A stretch of 5,656 bases of DNA, from positions 1 to 5,656 of the forward strand of contig JAACEU010000046.1 in assembly GCA_011682355.1 (NCBI GenBank). Direction: 5' to 3'. Shown in pieces: positions 1 through 4,730 of this stretch (position 1 is its first letter; every line of letters starts with the position of its first letter). The translations under genes and the position numbers were made by a program. Source of the stretch: Nitrospirota bacterium (lineage in GTDB: Bacteria > Patescibacteriota > Gracilibacteria > UBA1369 > LOWO2-01-FULL-3). A model generated the notes under the pieces. That model saw only the letters and a list, made by a program, of their open reading frames with translations. It was not told the DNA's origin and made no database searches.

Positions 1-110
1 GCATAACTACCAAGTAGATATTCAACCAGGTTGAAATCAAAGGCTACAAGCCCCCAATTGATCGCCCCGAGAACGGTCAGAACAAGCACCAACCACCATA
101 AAATTTTCAT
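1..110 (-). CDS. DUF378-type small membrane protein (partial, C-terminus outside window)
   Basis: Reading leftward from an ATG at 110-108, the first 36 codons are open to the window edge. The peptide begins MKILWWLVLVLTVLGAINWG and continues with LVAFDFNLVEYLLGSYA. A hydrophobic helix followed by GAINWGLVAFDFNLVEYLLG closely resembles the DUF378 family (short two-helix inner-membrane proteins with a GALNWGLVG...FNLV..L.G signature). Members are usually about 60-80 residues, so roughly half is present. The function of the family is not established; the protein should sit in the cytoplasmic membrane. The start is chosen because the hydrophobic segment begins there and a good promoter lies just upstream (143-171). 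No Shine-Dalgarno sequence precedes it. It lies 67 bp downstream of the SLH gene on the same strand but probably has its own transcript. The family assignment is from memory of the signature, not a search. Confidence 0.82.
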   Translation of the reverse strand, partial: MKILWWLVLVLTVLGAINWGLVAFDFNLVEYLLGSY

Positions 111-123
111 AGGAATAGAGGTT

Positions 124-156
124 AAAAAAATATTCCACACACATTATATGTCTGTG
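124..156 (-). terminator. Candidate terminator hairpin of the SLH gene
   Basis: Just after the SLH stop codon, plus-strand positions 136-144 (CACACACAT) and 148-156 (ATGTCTGTG) pair as nine-base arms with one C/C mismatch around a 3-nt loop. On the minus strand the hairpin is followed, after about five bases, by a run of seven T (complement of A at 124-130). This resembles a weak rho-independent terminator for the SLH transcript. The stem is short and the T run is not immediately adjacent, so efficiency is doubtful. The hairpin also contains the -10 element of the next gene's promoter and could be an operator instead. Confidence 0.4.
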
Positions 157-171
157 TCTACAAAAAAACAA
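143..171 (-). promoter_or_regulatory. Sigma70-type promoter for the DUF378-type gene
   Basis: On the minus strand TTGTTT (171-166) is followed by a 17-bp spacer and a perfect TATAAT (148-143). Transcription would start near 136, giving a leader of about 26 nt before the ATG at 110. The -35 matches only in its TTG, but spacing and -10 are consensus. The promoter fits between the SLH stop (178) and the DUF378-type start, so the small gene can be transcribed independently. The -10 sits inside a dyad (136-156). Confidence 0.6.
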
Positions 172-177
172 CAATAA

Positions 178-1179
178 CTAGTATTCAACACCTCCAACCT
201 GCCTCAATATACTCCTCGCAACCTCCTTTATATATTTTGAAACGATTTCAGTATCATTATCAGTTTCCCAAGCCTCCTCGGCTTTGTCGATAGCATCGTT
301 TGCCCATTTTTCAGCTCCAACATAATTCCCTTGTGCTCCCAAAAGAAAAGATTGCACCAAATAGTCATAAGCCTTCGCTAATTTTGCAATACCCAAAATC
401 ACATCATCTCCGGGCGCATTCTCCATAGCCTGCTGAGTAAGATCCACAGCCAACTCAGAAGCTTCTTTCGCTTTATCAATCTTGCCCACTCCGACATAAG
501 CATCAATCTGAATCATTTCCAATTCCGCCGCATCAAGCAAAAGTTGAGTATTATCTTCTCCTTTAACAAGCATCAACAAATAAAGCATCTTCGAAACCTC
601 ACCTCTGGTCAAAGCCTTATCCGGTCCCAACCCTCCTTGTGAATTCAACTCGGTAACTCCGATCAAAACCGCATAATTCAAATACGGGACAAACCACGCA
701 TCCACAGGAACATCATTGGCCGTTGTAGACACAGCACCGGCCAAAGCACTATCCTCTATCTCATTCGCCTCCAAAAGCATCTTCAAAAATTCAGCCTTAT
801 TAACATCCCTTTCACCATGAAATCCCCCATCAACACCATCACCCTTCACAATCTCCAATTCATATCCCTTATTTACATAAGATTTGTACCACGCATCCGC
901 AGGAACATCATAAAAAATATCATCCCGGCTCGCATCAGAAGAATCTACATCCGAACCCACAAAAATCACCTTCAACGCCTCCGCCCGATTTATTGTATTG
1001 TCAGGGCGAAACGACCCATCTGAGTACCCATTCAACACTCCAATCCGAGTCAAATATGTAATAGCAACATAATAATCATGATCGTTTTCCAAATCAGTAA
1101 ATTCATTTGCAAATACAGTCGCCTGAAAAGCAAAAATCAACACGCATACTGATACAACAATGGAAATTAATTTTTTCAT
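178..1179 (-). CDS. Secreted S-layer homology (SLH) domain protein with helical C-terminal domain
   Basis: This 333-aa protein is probably secreted and attached to the cell wall or S-layer. Residues 1-24 form a classical signal peptide: MKK, a hydrophobic core, then a VFA-N cleavage site. Three SLH repeats follow at about 26-72, 88-136 and 154-203. The first has the typical GYSDGSFRPDNTINRAE core. The second has the FYDVPADAWY start and VNKAE. The third is looser (ANDVPVDAWF, LTRGE). SLH repeats bind pyruvylated secondary cell-wall polymers in many Gram-positive-type envelopes; whether that ligand exists here is unknown. Residues about 208-328 are strongly helical with paired-helix spacing (DAYVGVGKIDKAKEASELA, then GNYVGAEKWANDAIDKAEEA) reminiscent of TPR-like repeats, but no clear TPR consensus is visible. 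The ATG at 1179 is the only start that gives the signal peptide; no Shine-Dalgarno precedes it, only an 11-bp tandem repeat. It is divergent from the 365-aa gene at 1314. Confidence 0.93.
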   Translation of the reverse strand: MKKLISIVVSVCVLIFAFQATVFANEFTDLENDHDYYVAITYLTRIGVLNGYSDGSFRPDNTINRAEALKVIFVGSDVDSSDASRDDIFYDVPADAWYKSYVNKGYELEIVKGDGVDGGFHGERDVNKAEFLKMLLEANEIEDSALAGAVSTTANDVPVDAWFVPYLNYAVLIGVTELNSQGGLGPDKALTRGEVSKMLYLLMLVKGEDNTQLLLDAAELEMIQIDAYVGVGKIDKAKEASELAVDLTQQAMENAPGDDVILGIAKLAKAYDYLVQSFLLGAQGNYVGAEKWANDAIDKAEEAWETDNDTEIVSKYIKEVARSILRQVGGVEY

Positions 1180-1201
1180 ATTCTTAGGATATTCTTAGGA
1201 T
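1180..1201. repeat. Perfect 11-bp tandem repeat abutting the SLH start codon
   Basis: ATTCTTAGGAT occurs twice head to tail (1180-1190 and 1191-1201) with no mismatch. On the minus strand the second unit ends directly against the ATG of the SLH gene. It therefore occupies the place where a ribosome binding site would lie, yet contains no AGGAGG-like core in the coding direction. It could be a translational or regulator-binding element, or a recent slippage duplication. Nothing in the sequence decides between these. Confidence 0.85.
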
Positions 1202-1237
1202 GAGCTTTCCAAAGTCTAACATTTATGCTCACTTTTG

Positions 1238-1268
1238 CAAAACGACCAAAACGACTTGACAAAACGCC
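1238..1268 (+). repeat. Three CAAAACG boxes in the divergent promoter region
   Basis: CAAAACGAC is present twice in perfect tandem (1238-1246 and 1247-1255). After TTGA comes a third, one-mismatch copy, CAAAACGCC (1260-1268). The second copy directly precedes the -35 element TTGACA (1256-1261) and the third overlaps its last two bases. Such phased short direct repeats around a promoter are typical of protein-binding sites. A similar box, CAAAACGG, lies directly before the -35 of the LamG gene promoter (4652-4659). The repeats are seen; binding is inferred. Confidence 0.6.
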
Positions 1269-1299
1269 GAAAGCCTGCGACAATCGCGACTTATATAAT
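1256..1299 (+). promoter_or_regulatory. Promoter region of the 365-aa protein gene
   Basis: A consensus -35, TTGACA (1256-1261), is followed at 17 bp by GACAAT (1279-1284), a four-of-six match to the -10. That gives a start near 1291 and a leader of about 23 nt. A perfect TATAAT also occurs at 1294-1299, but it is 32 bp from TTGACA and has no -35-like hexamer at 16-18 bp. If used, the message would start about seven bases before the ATG at 1314, almost leaderless. Which -10 is used cannot be decided from sequence. Three CAAAACG boxes surround the -35. Confidence 0.5.
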
Positions 1300-1313
1300 G
1301 ACCAAAGCTAGCT

Positions 1314-2411
1314 ATGGGAACCCCAGAAGACCCAGACAATCAATCACACAGAGCAGAAACTCCTGTAGTTTCTACTCCGTTCAGTGGTCCTGCCGCTCAA
1401 ACAGATCCGGGATATAAACCCAATCTTAAAACACCGGTAATAATGGGACTTGGAGCAGAAATTGATGCCATACTTTCTAAAGATCTCCCCACAGCTGAAG
1501 ATCCAGCCACAACAGAAACCCCGCCCACAGCAAATGAAATAATCGAAGAACTACTCGTCCTGAGTAACTTATCTCAACAGCAAATTTACGACTCTTTAAA
1601 TGAAGAGATGGACAAAATCGACCCAAATGACGCTCAAGAGTTGTGGGTTACCGCCATTCAATATATGAACGAAATTGTTGGAAGTGCATTTGGTAATCTT
1701 AAAAAAATCATTGAAAGAAAAGCAGACGAAATTAATGAGCAGCAACTTCTTTCCAATCTTCAATTTTGTTGGCAAAAAATCCTTTCCAAGGAAGGAAAAA
1801 TACTTGTCATTGAAGAAATGCGAGCCCTTATAAACAGCACTGACGACGATGATCTCAAAAAAAGACTATTTTGGGGATTCGTATTAAGTATTATTAACGC
1901 AACAACAAGCCAAGACGACGAAGAACCTTGCATAGGAATTTCGAATAAAATGCGAACAAAGCTACAAAAAGCAAAAGCACCGCAAGGCGAAGATTCAAAA
2001 CCATTTCCCCAAAAAATCTCTCTGGAAATACTGCTACCATCAAATAAAACTTATACAGAAATACATAATTTTCTATCCTCAAAAAAATCAATCACCACAG
2101 GAAATGAACACATAATTGCAGAAGTAATGCTTGAAATACTCGAACAAGACTTTTTTACAGACGAACAATGGGAAAAAATCACCCGAAGCGGCAACCAAAC
2201 AGAATATATTAGAATGTGTAATGAACTAAGCAAAGAAGCCAAAGCTCAAATTCTAGAAAGAGCAAACGGAGAAAAAATCACACCTTCACCGGAAATGCTC
2301 ACAGCTTATGTTAGAGCATGGAATAAAATAATCTACCCTCGCCTACTTGCTTGGGGAGAAATCCTCTATTCAACCAAACTGCTTTTACCAAAAGTGGAGT
2401 TACATTCCTAA
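1314..2411 (+). CDS. Uncharacterised 365-aa helical protein with proline-rich N-terminus
   Basis: I do not recognise this protein. Residues 1-75 are low in hydrophobics and rich in P, T, E and D (repeated TP and PP), so probably disordered. Residues about 75-200 look largely helical. A polar break at about 200-232 is followed by a second mostly helical region to the end. No signal peptide or membrane segment is present, so it is probably cytoplasmic. The ATG at 1314 is the only usable start, because an in-frame TGA lies at 1299-1301. It has no Shine-Dalgarno. Positive evidence for coding is the length, a typical amino-acid composition, a promoter upstream and a hairpin after the TAA. The block at about 156-195 and the tail LYSTKLLLPKVELHS resemble parts of the following 564-aa protein (its residues about 365-404 and 550-564), which suggests distant paralogy. 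No catalytic motif, P-loop or nuclease signature was seen. Confidence 0.85.
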   Translation: MGTPEDPDNQSHRAETPVVSTPFSGPAAQTDPGYKPNLKTPVIMGLGAEIDAILSKDLPTAEDPATTETPPTANEIIEELLVLSNLSQQQIYDSLNEEMDKIDPNDAQELWVTAIQYMNEIVGSAFGNLKKIIERKADEINEQQLLSNLQFCWQKILSKEGKILVIEEMRALINSTDDDDLKKRLFWGFVLSIINATTSQDDEEPCIGISNKMRTKLQKAKAPQGEDSKPFPQKISLEILLPSNKTYTEIHNFLSSKKSITTGNEHIIAEVMLEILEQDFFTDEQWEKITRSGNQTEYIRMCNELSKEAKAQILERANGEKITPSPEMLTAYVRAWNKIIYPRLLAWGEILYSTKLLLPKVELHS

Positions 2412-2420
2412 AGTCGAATC

Positions 2421-2443
2421 AGTCAACTCCTCTTGACTTTTTT
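2421..2443 (+). terminator. Small rho-independent terminator-like hairpin after the 365-aa gene
   Basis: AGTCAA (2421-2426) pairs with TTGACT (2433-2438) around a 6-nt loop, and a six-T run (2438-2443) follows at once. The form is that of an intrinsic terminator, 9 bp after the TAA, but the stem is only 6 bp with two G/C pairs. A competing upstream arm, AAGTCGA (2411-2417), can pair with TTGACTT (2433-2439) using one G-U pair. The downstream arm doubles as the -35 element of the next gene's promoter. Confidence 0.45.
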
Positions 2444-2460
2444 GCTTATTGTTGTAATAT
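2433..2460 (+). promoter_or_regulatory. Promoter of the 564-aa protein gene
   Basis: TTGACT (2433-2438, five of six) is followed by a 16-bp spacer and TAATAT (2455-2460, four of six). Transcription would begin near 2467, giving a leader of about 22 nt to the ATG at 2489. This placement supports 2489 over an in-frame ATG at 2351, which lies inside the preceding gene. The -35 is also the 3' arm of the hairpin at 2421-2443. Confidence 0.5.
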
Positions 2461-2488
2461 ATCTACTATTTTTACGTTAAATGTATAC

Positions 2489-4183
2489 ATGAAGAACAAC
2501 AGAACTGCACAACCAGGTGAAAAGTCCCCGGAGGCCAAGAAACTGAATCTCTACCAACAATGCTTAAAAACAGCCACAAAACTCACTTCCGAAGACAGAG
2601 AAGCATTAGAAAAAATGGATTCCGACCCACTTATTCAAGCATTATTTAGAGATTTAAAAGACGTTGCATTCGCAGAAGAAGATTTCATTGGTAAATATTA
2701 CAAAATGATTGGTGATTACCTCAAAGAACAACTAAGAAATACAGACACAGAAGCTAAACGAGAAAGATGTCAATTTCTTAGAGTCGTTGAAGTAAATCTT
2801 CTACCAAAGTTGGAACAACTCACCAGAGGAGCTAGAGCAAATAAAACCCAAAGAAATCAAGCTACATTAGAAGCAATAATGGATAGATGGAGAACACAAT
2901 TTGGAGAACGCAAATCCTTAACTACCGACCCAAAAATACCGATTGCAGCTATTGTAAGCAGTACGAAGACTTCTATGGGGCTACCTGCGATCCAAACTCC
3001 GGTTCCAAAACAACCGACAAAACAACCTGCAAAAACACTATTTGGAATGCCAGCATTTGATCCACCAGCCACTCCTGTACACACTTATTCAGAAGCTAAA
3101 ATTTCACCGGCACAAGTTGCTATTGGAGAACCCACACCCATGCCGCAACCTCGACGACAAAGACTAGTCACAGAACCTGGAATCCCCGCTACAGAATCTA
3201 CCGATGTAGCACCAATTATAGATGCACCAATCAACAACACATCGCAAGATGCCGCAACAATACAAAAATTGGTAGCTTCTGCAATAGTAGACCTTCCCCC
3301 AAAAGATAACTTATCCCCAAACAATTATGGACAAAGACATCTTCAAACACTAAGGCAACAACGACGAAAAAACGCCAGAATAATGTACAACAATCCAAAC
3401 CTAACGATTTCAGACATTTTAAGAATATCTATCGATAATAGGGAAACAACCGGTAGAGACCTACAAGAAGAAATGGCAAAAAGTTTCCAAATTTTAAAAG
3501 CAGAAATCACAAGTTCAAACAATTTAGACGAAAAACTTCAACAAAAAATACTCCAATGCATAAGAACCGCTTTCAAAAGAGTAGTAAGTACTCAATACAG
3601 AAAAAGACTTGTTCATGAATTTTTCGATCTTCTAAAATCAATAAAAAACGCAAACAAACGTAAAATAATTATCCAAATGTTCGAACTGGCACTATCAAGC
3701 AAACCGGAGTTCAAACAACCAATCCAACCATCAGAAAAAATGCAAAGAATTTACGAAAAAAGCGAAACAAAGGCCCCAAAAAGGGCTTCGCCAGCAGTAT
3801 TCACACAAGCTCTAGAAACATTAGACCAAACAGAACTGGCAGAAATGCCGAAAAACCTTAAAGGTTCGTTACTATCATTATTCACAATATCTCAAAAACT
3901 AGGACTGAACCATATGCCAATGAGTGGAGCAACCCCACACAGCATAGCTAGCATGCAAGACCAAGACTTCGCAATGACATGTTACCAAACGCTAAATATG
4001 TTAAGAGAAGTTGATAAAAAAGTAGGGACCTGGACAAACCCAAAAACATGGGTAGGACAAGGTAGAAAAGCAAGAAAATTCATCGCAAAATTAAAGAAAA
4101 TTCTACCTGAAGAAATGGCGATAATGGAGCAATTACTCTACTCCGATGTATTCATCCCCAGAGAACTTATCCCAAATTCTTGA
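2489..4183 (+). CDS. Uncharacterised 564-aa protein: two helical regions joined by a proline-rich linker
   Basis: I do not recognise this protein. It has three parts: a charged helical N-terminal region (about 1-145); a long linker rich in P, T, A and Q (about 147-260, with KQPTKQPAK and PTPMPQP); and a helical C-terminal region (about 275-564), basic at 286-297 (TLRQQRRKNARI). There is no signal peptide or membrane span, so a cytoplasmic location is likely. The frame stays open upstream to an ATG at 2351, but that overlaps the previous gene by 61 bp and precedes the promoter. The ATG at 2489 is preferred; the 46 codons before it are not protein-like in composition. No Shine-Dalgarno is present. 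The C-terminal region shows short collinear similarities to the 365-aa protein, including LYSDVFIPRELIPNS at the very end. The stop TGA (4181-4183) lies inside the 3' end of the convergent coiled-coil gene. A scaffold or assembly role would fit the shape but is only a guess. Confidence 0.88.
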   Translation: MKNNRTAQPGEKSPEAKKLNLYQQCLKTATKLTSEDREALEKMDSDPLIQALFRDLKDVAFAEEDFIGKYYKMIGDYLKEQLRNTDTEAKRERCQFLRVVEVNLLPKLEQLTRGARANKTQRNQATLEAIMDRWRTQFGERKSLTTDPKIPIAAIVSSTKTSMGLPAIQTPVPKQPTKQPAKTLFGMPAFDPPATPVHTYSEAKISPAQVAIGEPTPMPQPRRQRLVTEPGIPATESTDVAPIIDAPINNTSQDAATIQKLVASAIVDLPPKDNLSPNNYGQRHLQTLRQQRRKNARIMYNNPNLTISDILRISIDNRETTGRDLQEEMAKSFQILKAEITSSNNLDEKLQQKILQCIRTAFKRVVSTQYRKRLVHEFFDLLKSIKNANKRKIIIQMFELALSSKPEFKQPIQPSEKMQRIYEKSETKAPKRASPAVFTQALETLDQTELAEMPKNLKGSLLSLFTISQKLGLNHMPMSGATPHSIASMQDQDFAMTCYQTLNMLREVDKKVGTWTNPKTWVGQGRKARKFIAKLKKILPEEMAIMEQLLYSDVFIPRELIPNS

Positions 4184-4571
4184 TCTCTTTTCCATTCACA
4201 AAAATCCGCATAGAAGGAGCGGCCTGTATTTTCATCAAACCCTCTTCCTCTTTTACATCTATCTCAAATGGTTTCAAAGGAACTTCTTCCAACAATTTGA
4301 ACAATTTTTCCCTTTCCTGAGCCAAACCCTCTTCCGCTTTCAGCCTCATTTCCCTAAGTTCATTATAAAACTCACTCTTCTGCAAATCTTCCAGAGCATC
4401 CTCTTCCATATCCTTCACCTGCAGTCGCATTTCCTTCAATCCCCTCTTTAGATCTTGATATTGTTCGTCTTCAATCTTTTCTTCCACCTTCATATCCTTT
4501 TTGATACCCTTCAATTTTTCTTCGCGCTTGCGAACTTCCTGAATTGCTAACTGAATCTTGTCATGAACCAT
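4167..4571 (-). CDS. Uncharacterised 134-aa coiled-coil protein
   Basis: The protein is extremely rich in K and E. Residues about 3-95 form a probable long coiled coil with few helix breakers. The tail (about 100-134) changes character, with FEIDV, GLMKIQAAP and MRIFVNGKEI, suggesting a small beta-strand unit. It has no signal peptide or membrane segment. The opposite strand here is open from 4146 to 4451 but encodes an F/L/Q-rich peptide typical of the complement of a K/E-rich gene, so the minus strand is chosen. The ATG at 4571 has no Shine-Dalgarno. The window's one strong GGAGGA lies at 4625-4620, before an in-frame ATG whose reading stops after four codons. The gene converges on the 564-aa gene and shares 17 bp with it, including both stop codons (TAA at 4169-4167). 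No family is recognised; the function is unknown. Confidence 0.82.
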   Translation of the reverse strand: MVHDKIQLAIQEVRKREEKLKGIKKDMKVEEKIEDEQYQDLKRGLKEMRLQVKDMEEDALEDLQKSEFYNELREMRLKAEEGLAQEREKLFKLLEEVPLKPFEIDVKEEEGLMKIQAAPSMRIFVNGKEIKNLG

Positions 4572-4601
4572 AGTTTTGAATGAGTTTAAAAATAAAGTAG
4601 A

Positions 4602-4625
4602 TCAATTTAACCACATAATTCCTCC
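4602..4625 (-). promoter_or_regulatory. Shine-Dalgarno-like GGAGGA with a four-codon upstream reading frame
   Basis: On the minus strand GGAGGA (4625-4620) is followed, after only three bases, by ATG TGG TTA AAT TGA (4616-4602), a possible M-W-L-N leader peptide. This ATG is in the same frame as the coiled-coil start at 4571, 15 codons downstream. The spacing is shorter than the usual 5-9 nt, and a good promoter upstream on this strand was not found. It may be a translated leader, a vestige of an older start, or chance. Confidence 0.25.
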
Positions 4626-4650
4626 AAACACAAACTATCAAAATTCCCTC

Positions 4651-4680
4651 ACAAAACGGTTGTCACAAAATCCGTTTCGT
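4651..4680. promoter_or_regulatory. Dyad (candidate operator) across the LamG gene -35 element
   Basis: ACAAAACGG (4651-4659) and CCGTTTCGT (4672-4680) are inverted repeats with one mismatch in nine, separated by 12 bp. The perfect core is AAACGG-N12-CCGTTT. The -35 TTGTCA (4660-4665) lies in the spacer, so a dimeric protein bound here would contact the promoter directly. As RNA it would lie upstream of the predicted transcription start, so it is more likely a DNA-level site than a hairpin. Confidence 0.5.
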
Positions 4681-4688
4681 GCTATAAT
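4660..4688 (+). promoter_or_regulatory. Strong sigma70-type promoter of the LamG-domain gene
   Basis: TTGTCA (4660-4665, five of six) is followed by a 17-bp spacer and a perfect TATAAT (4683-4688). Transcription would begin near 4695, leaving an A-rich leader of about 36 nt before the ATG at 4731. It is the best promoter match on the plus strand of the window. A CAAAACGG box lies directly before the -35, and a dyad (4651-4680) spans it. The leader contains no Shine-Dalgarno at useful distance. Confidence 0.75.
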
Positions 4689-4730
4689 TGTTAGAAGAAA
4701 AAAATAAAAACAAAAACTAAATCCTATTTG

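Noticed and set aside
1256..1299. TTGACA at 1256 paired with the perfect TATAAT at 1294 as one promoter.
   Set aside because: The 32-bp spacing is far outside the sigma70 range; GACAAT at 17 bp is the better partner.
817..1417. Open frames on the plus strand at 817-1023 and 1235-1417.
   Set aside because: The first is antisense to the SLH gene and very basic/I-rich; the second overlaps the start of the 365-aa gene in another frame and has no recognisable features.
2351..2488. Earlier in-frame ATG (2351) for the 564-aa protein.
   Set aside because: It lies inside the preceding gene, upstream of the terminator-like hairpin and promoter, and the extra 46 residues have unusual composition for this protein (many F, C and S).
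1894..3324. Minus-strand open frames at 1894-2091, 2051-2242, 2857-3084 and 3085-3324.
   Set aside because: All lie wholly inside the two long plus-strand genes; their composition is that expected from complementing A-rich or proline-rich coding sequence, with no promoter or family signature.
4146..4451. Plus-strand 101-aa open frame rich in F, L, Q and S.
   Set aside because: It is the complement of the K/E-rich coiled-coil gene, and its start lies within the 564-aa gene.
4571..4616. UGA read as glycine (code 25), which would extend the coiled-coil protein upstream to the ATG after GGAGGA.
   Set aside because: About 1,700 codons in the clear genes use GGN for many glycines and never TGA in frame, which would be very unlikely under that code.
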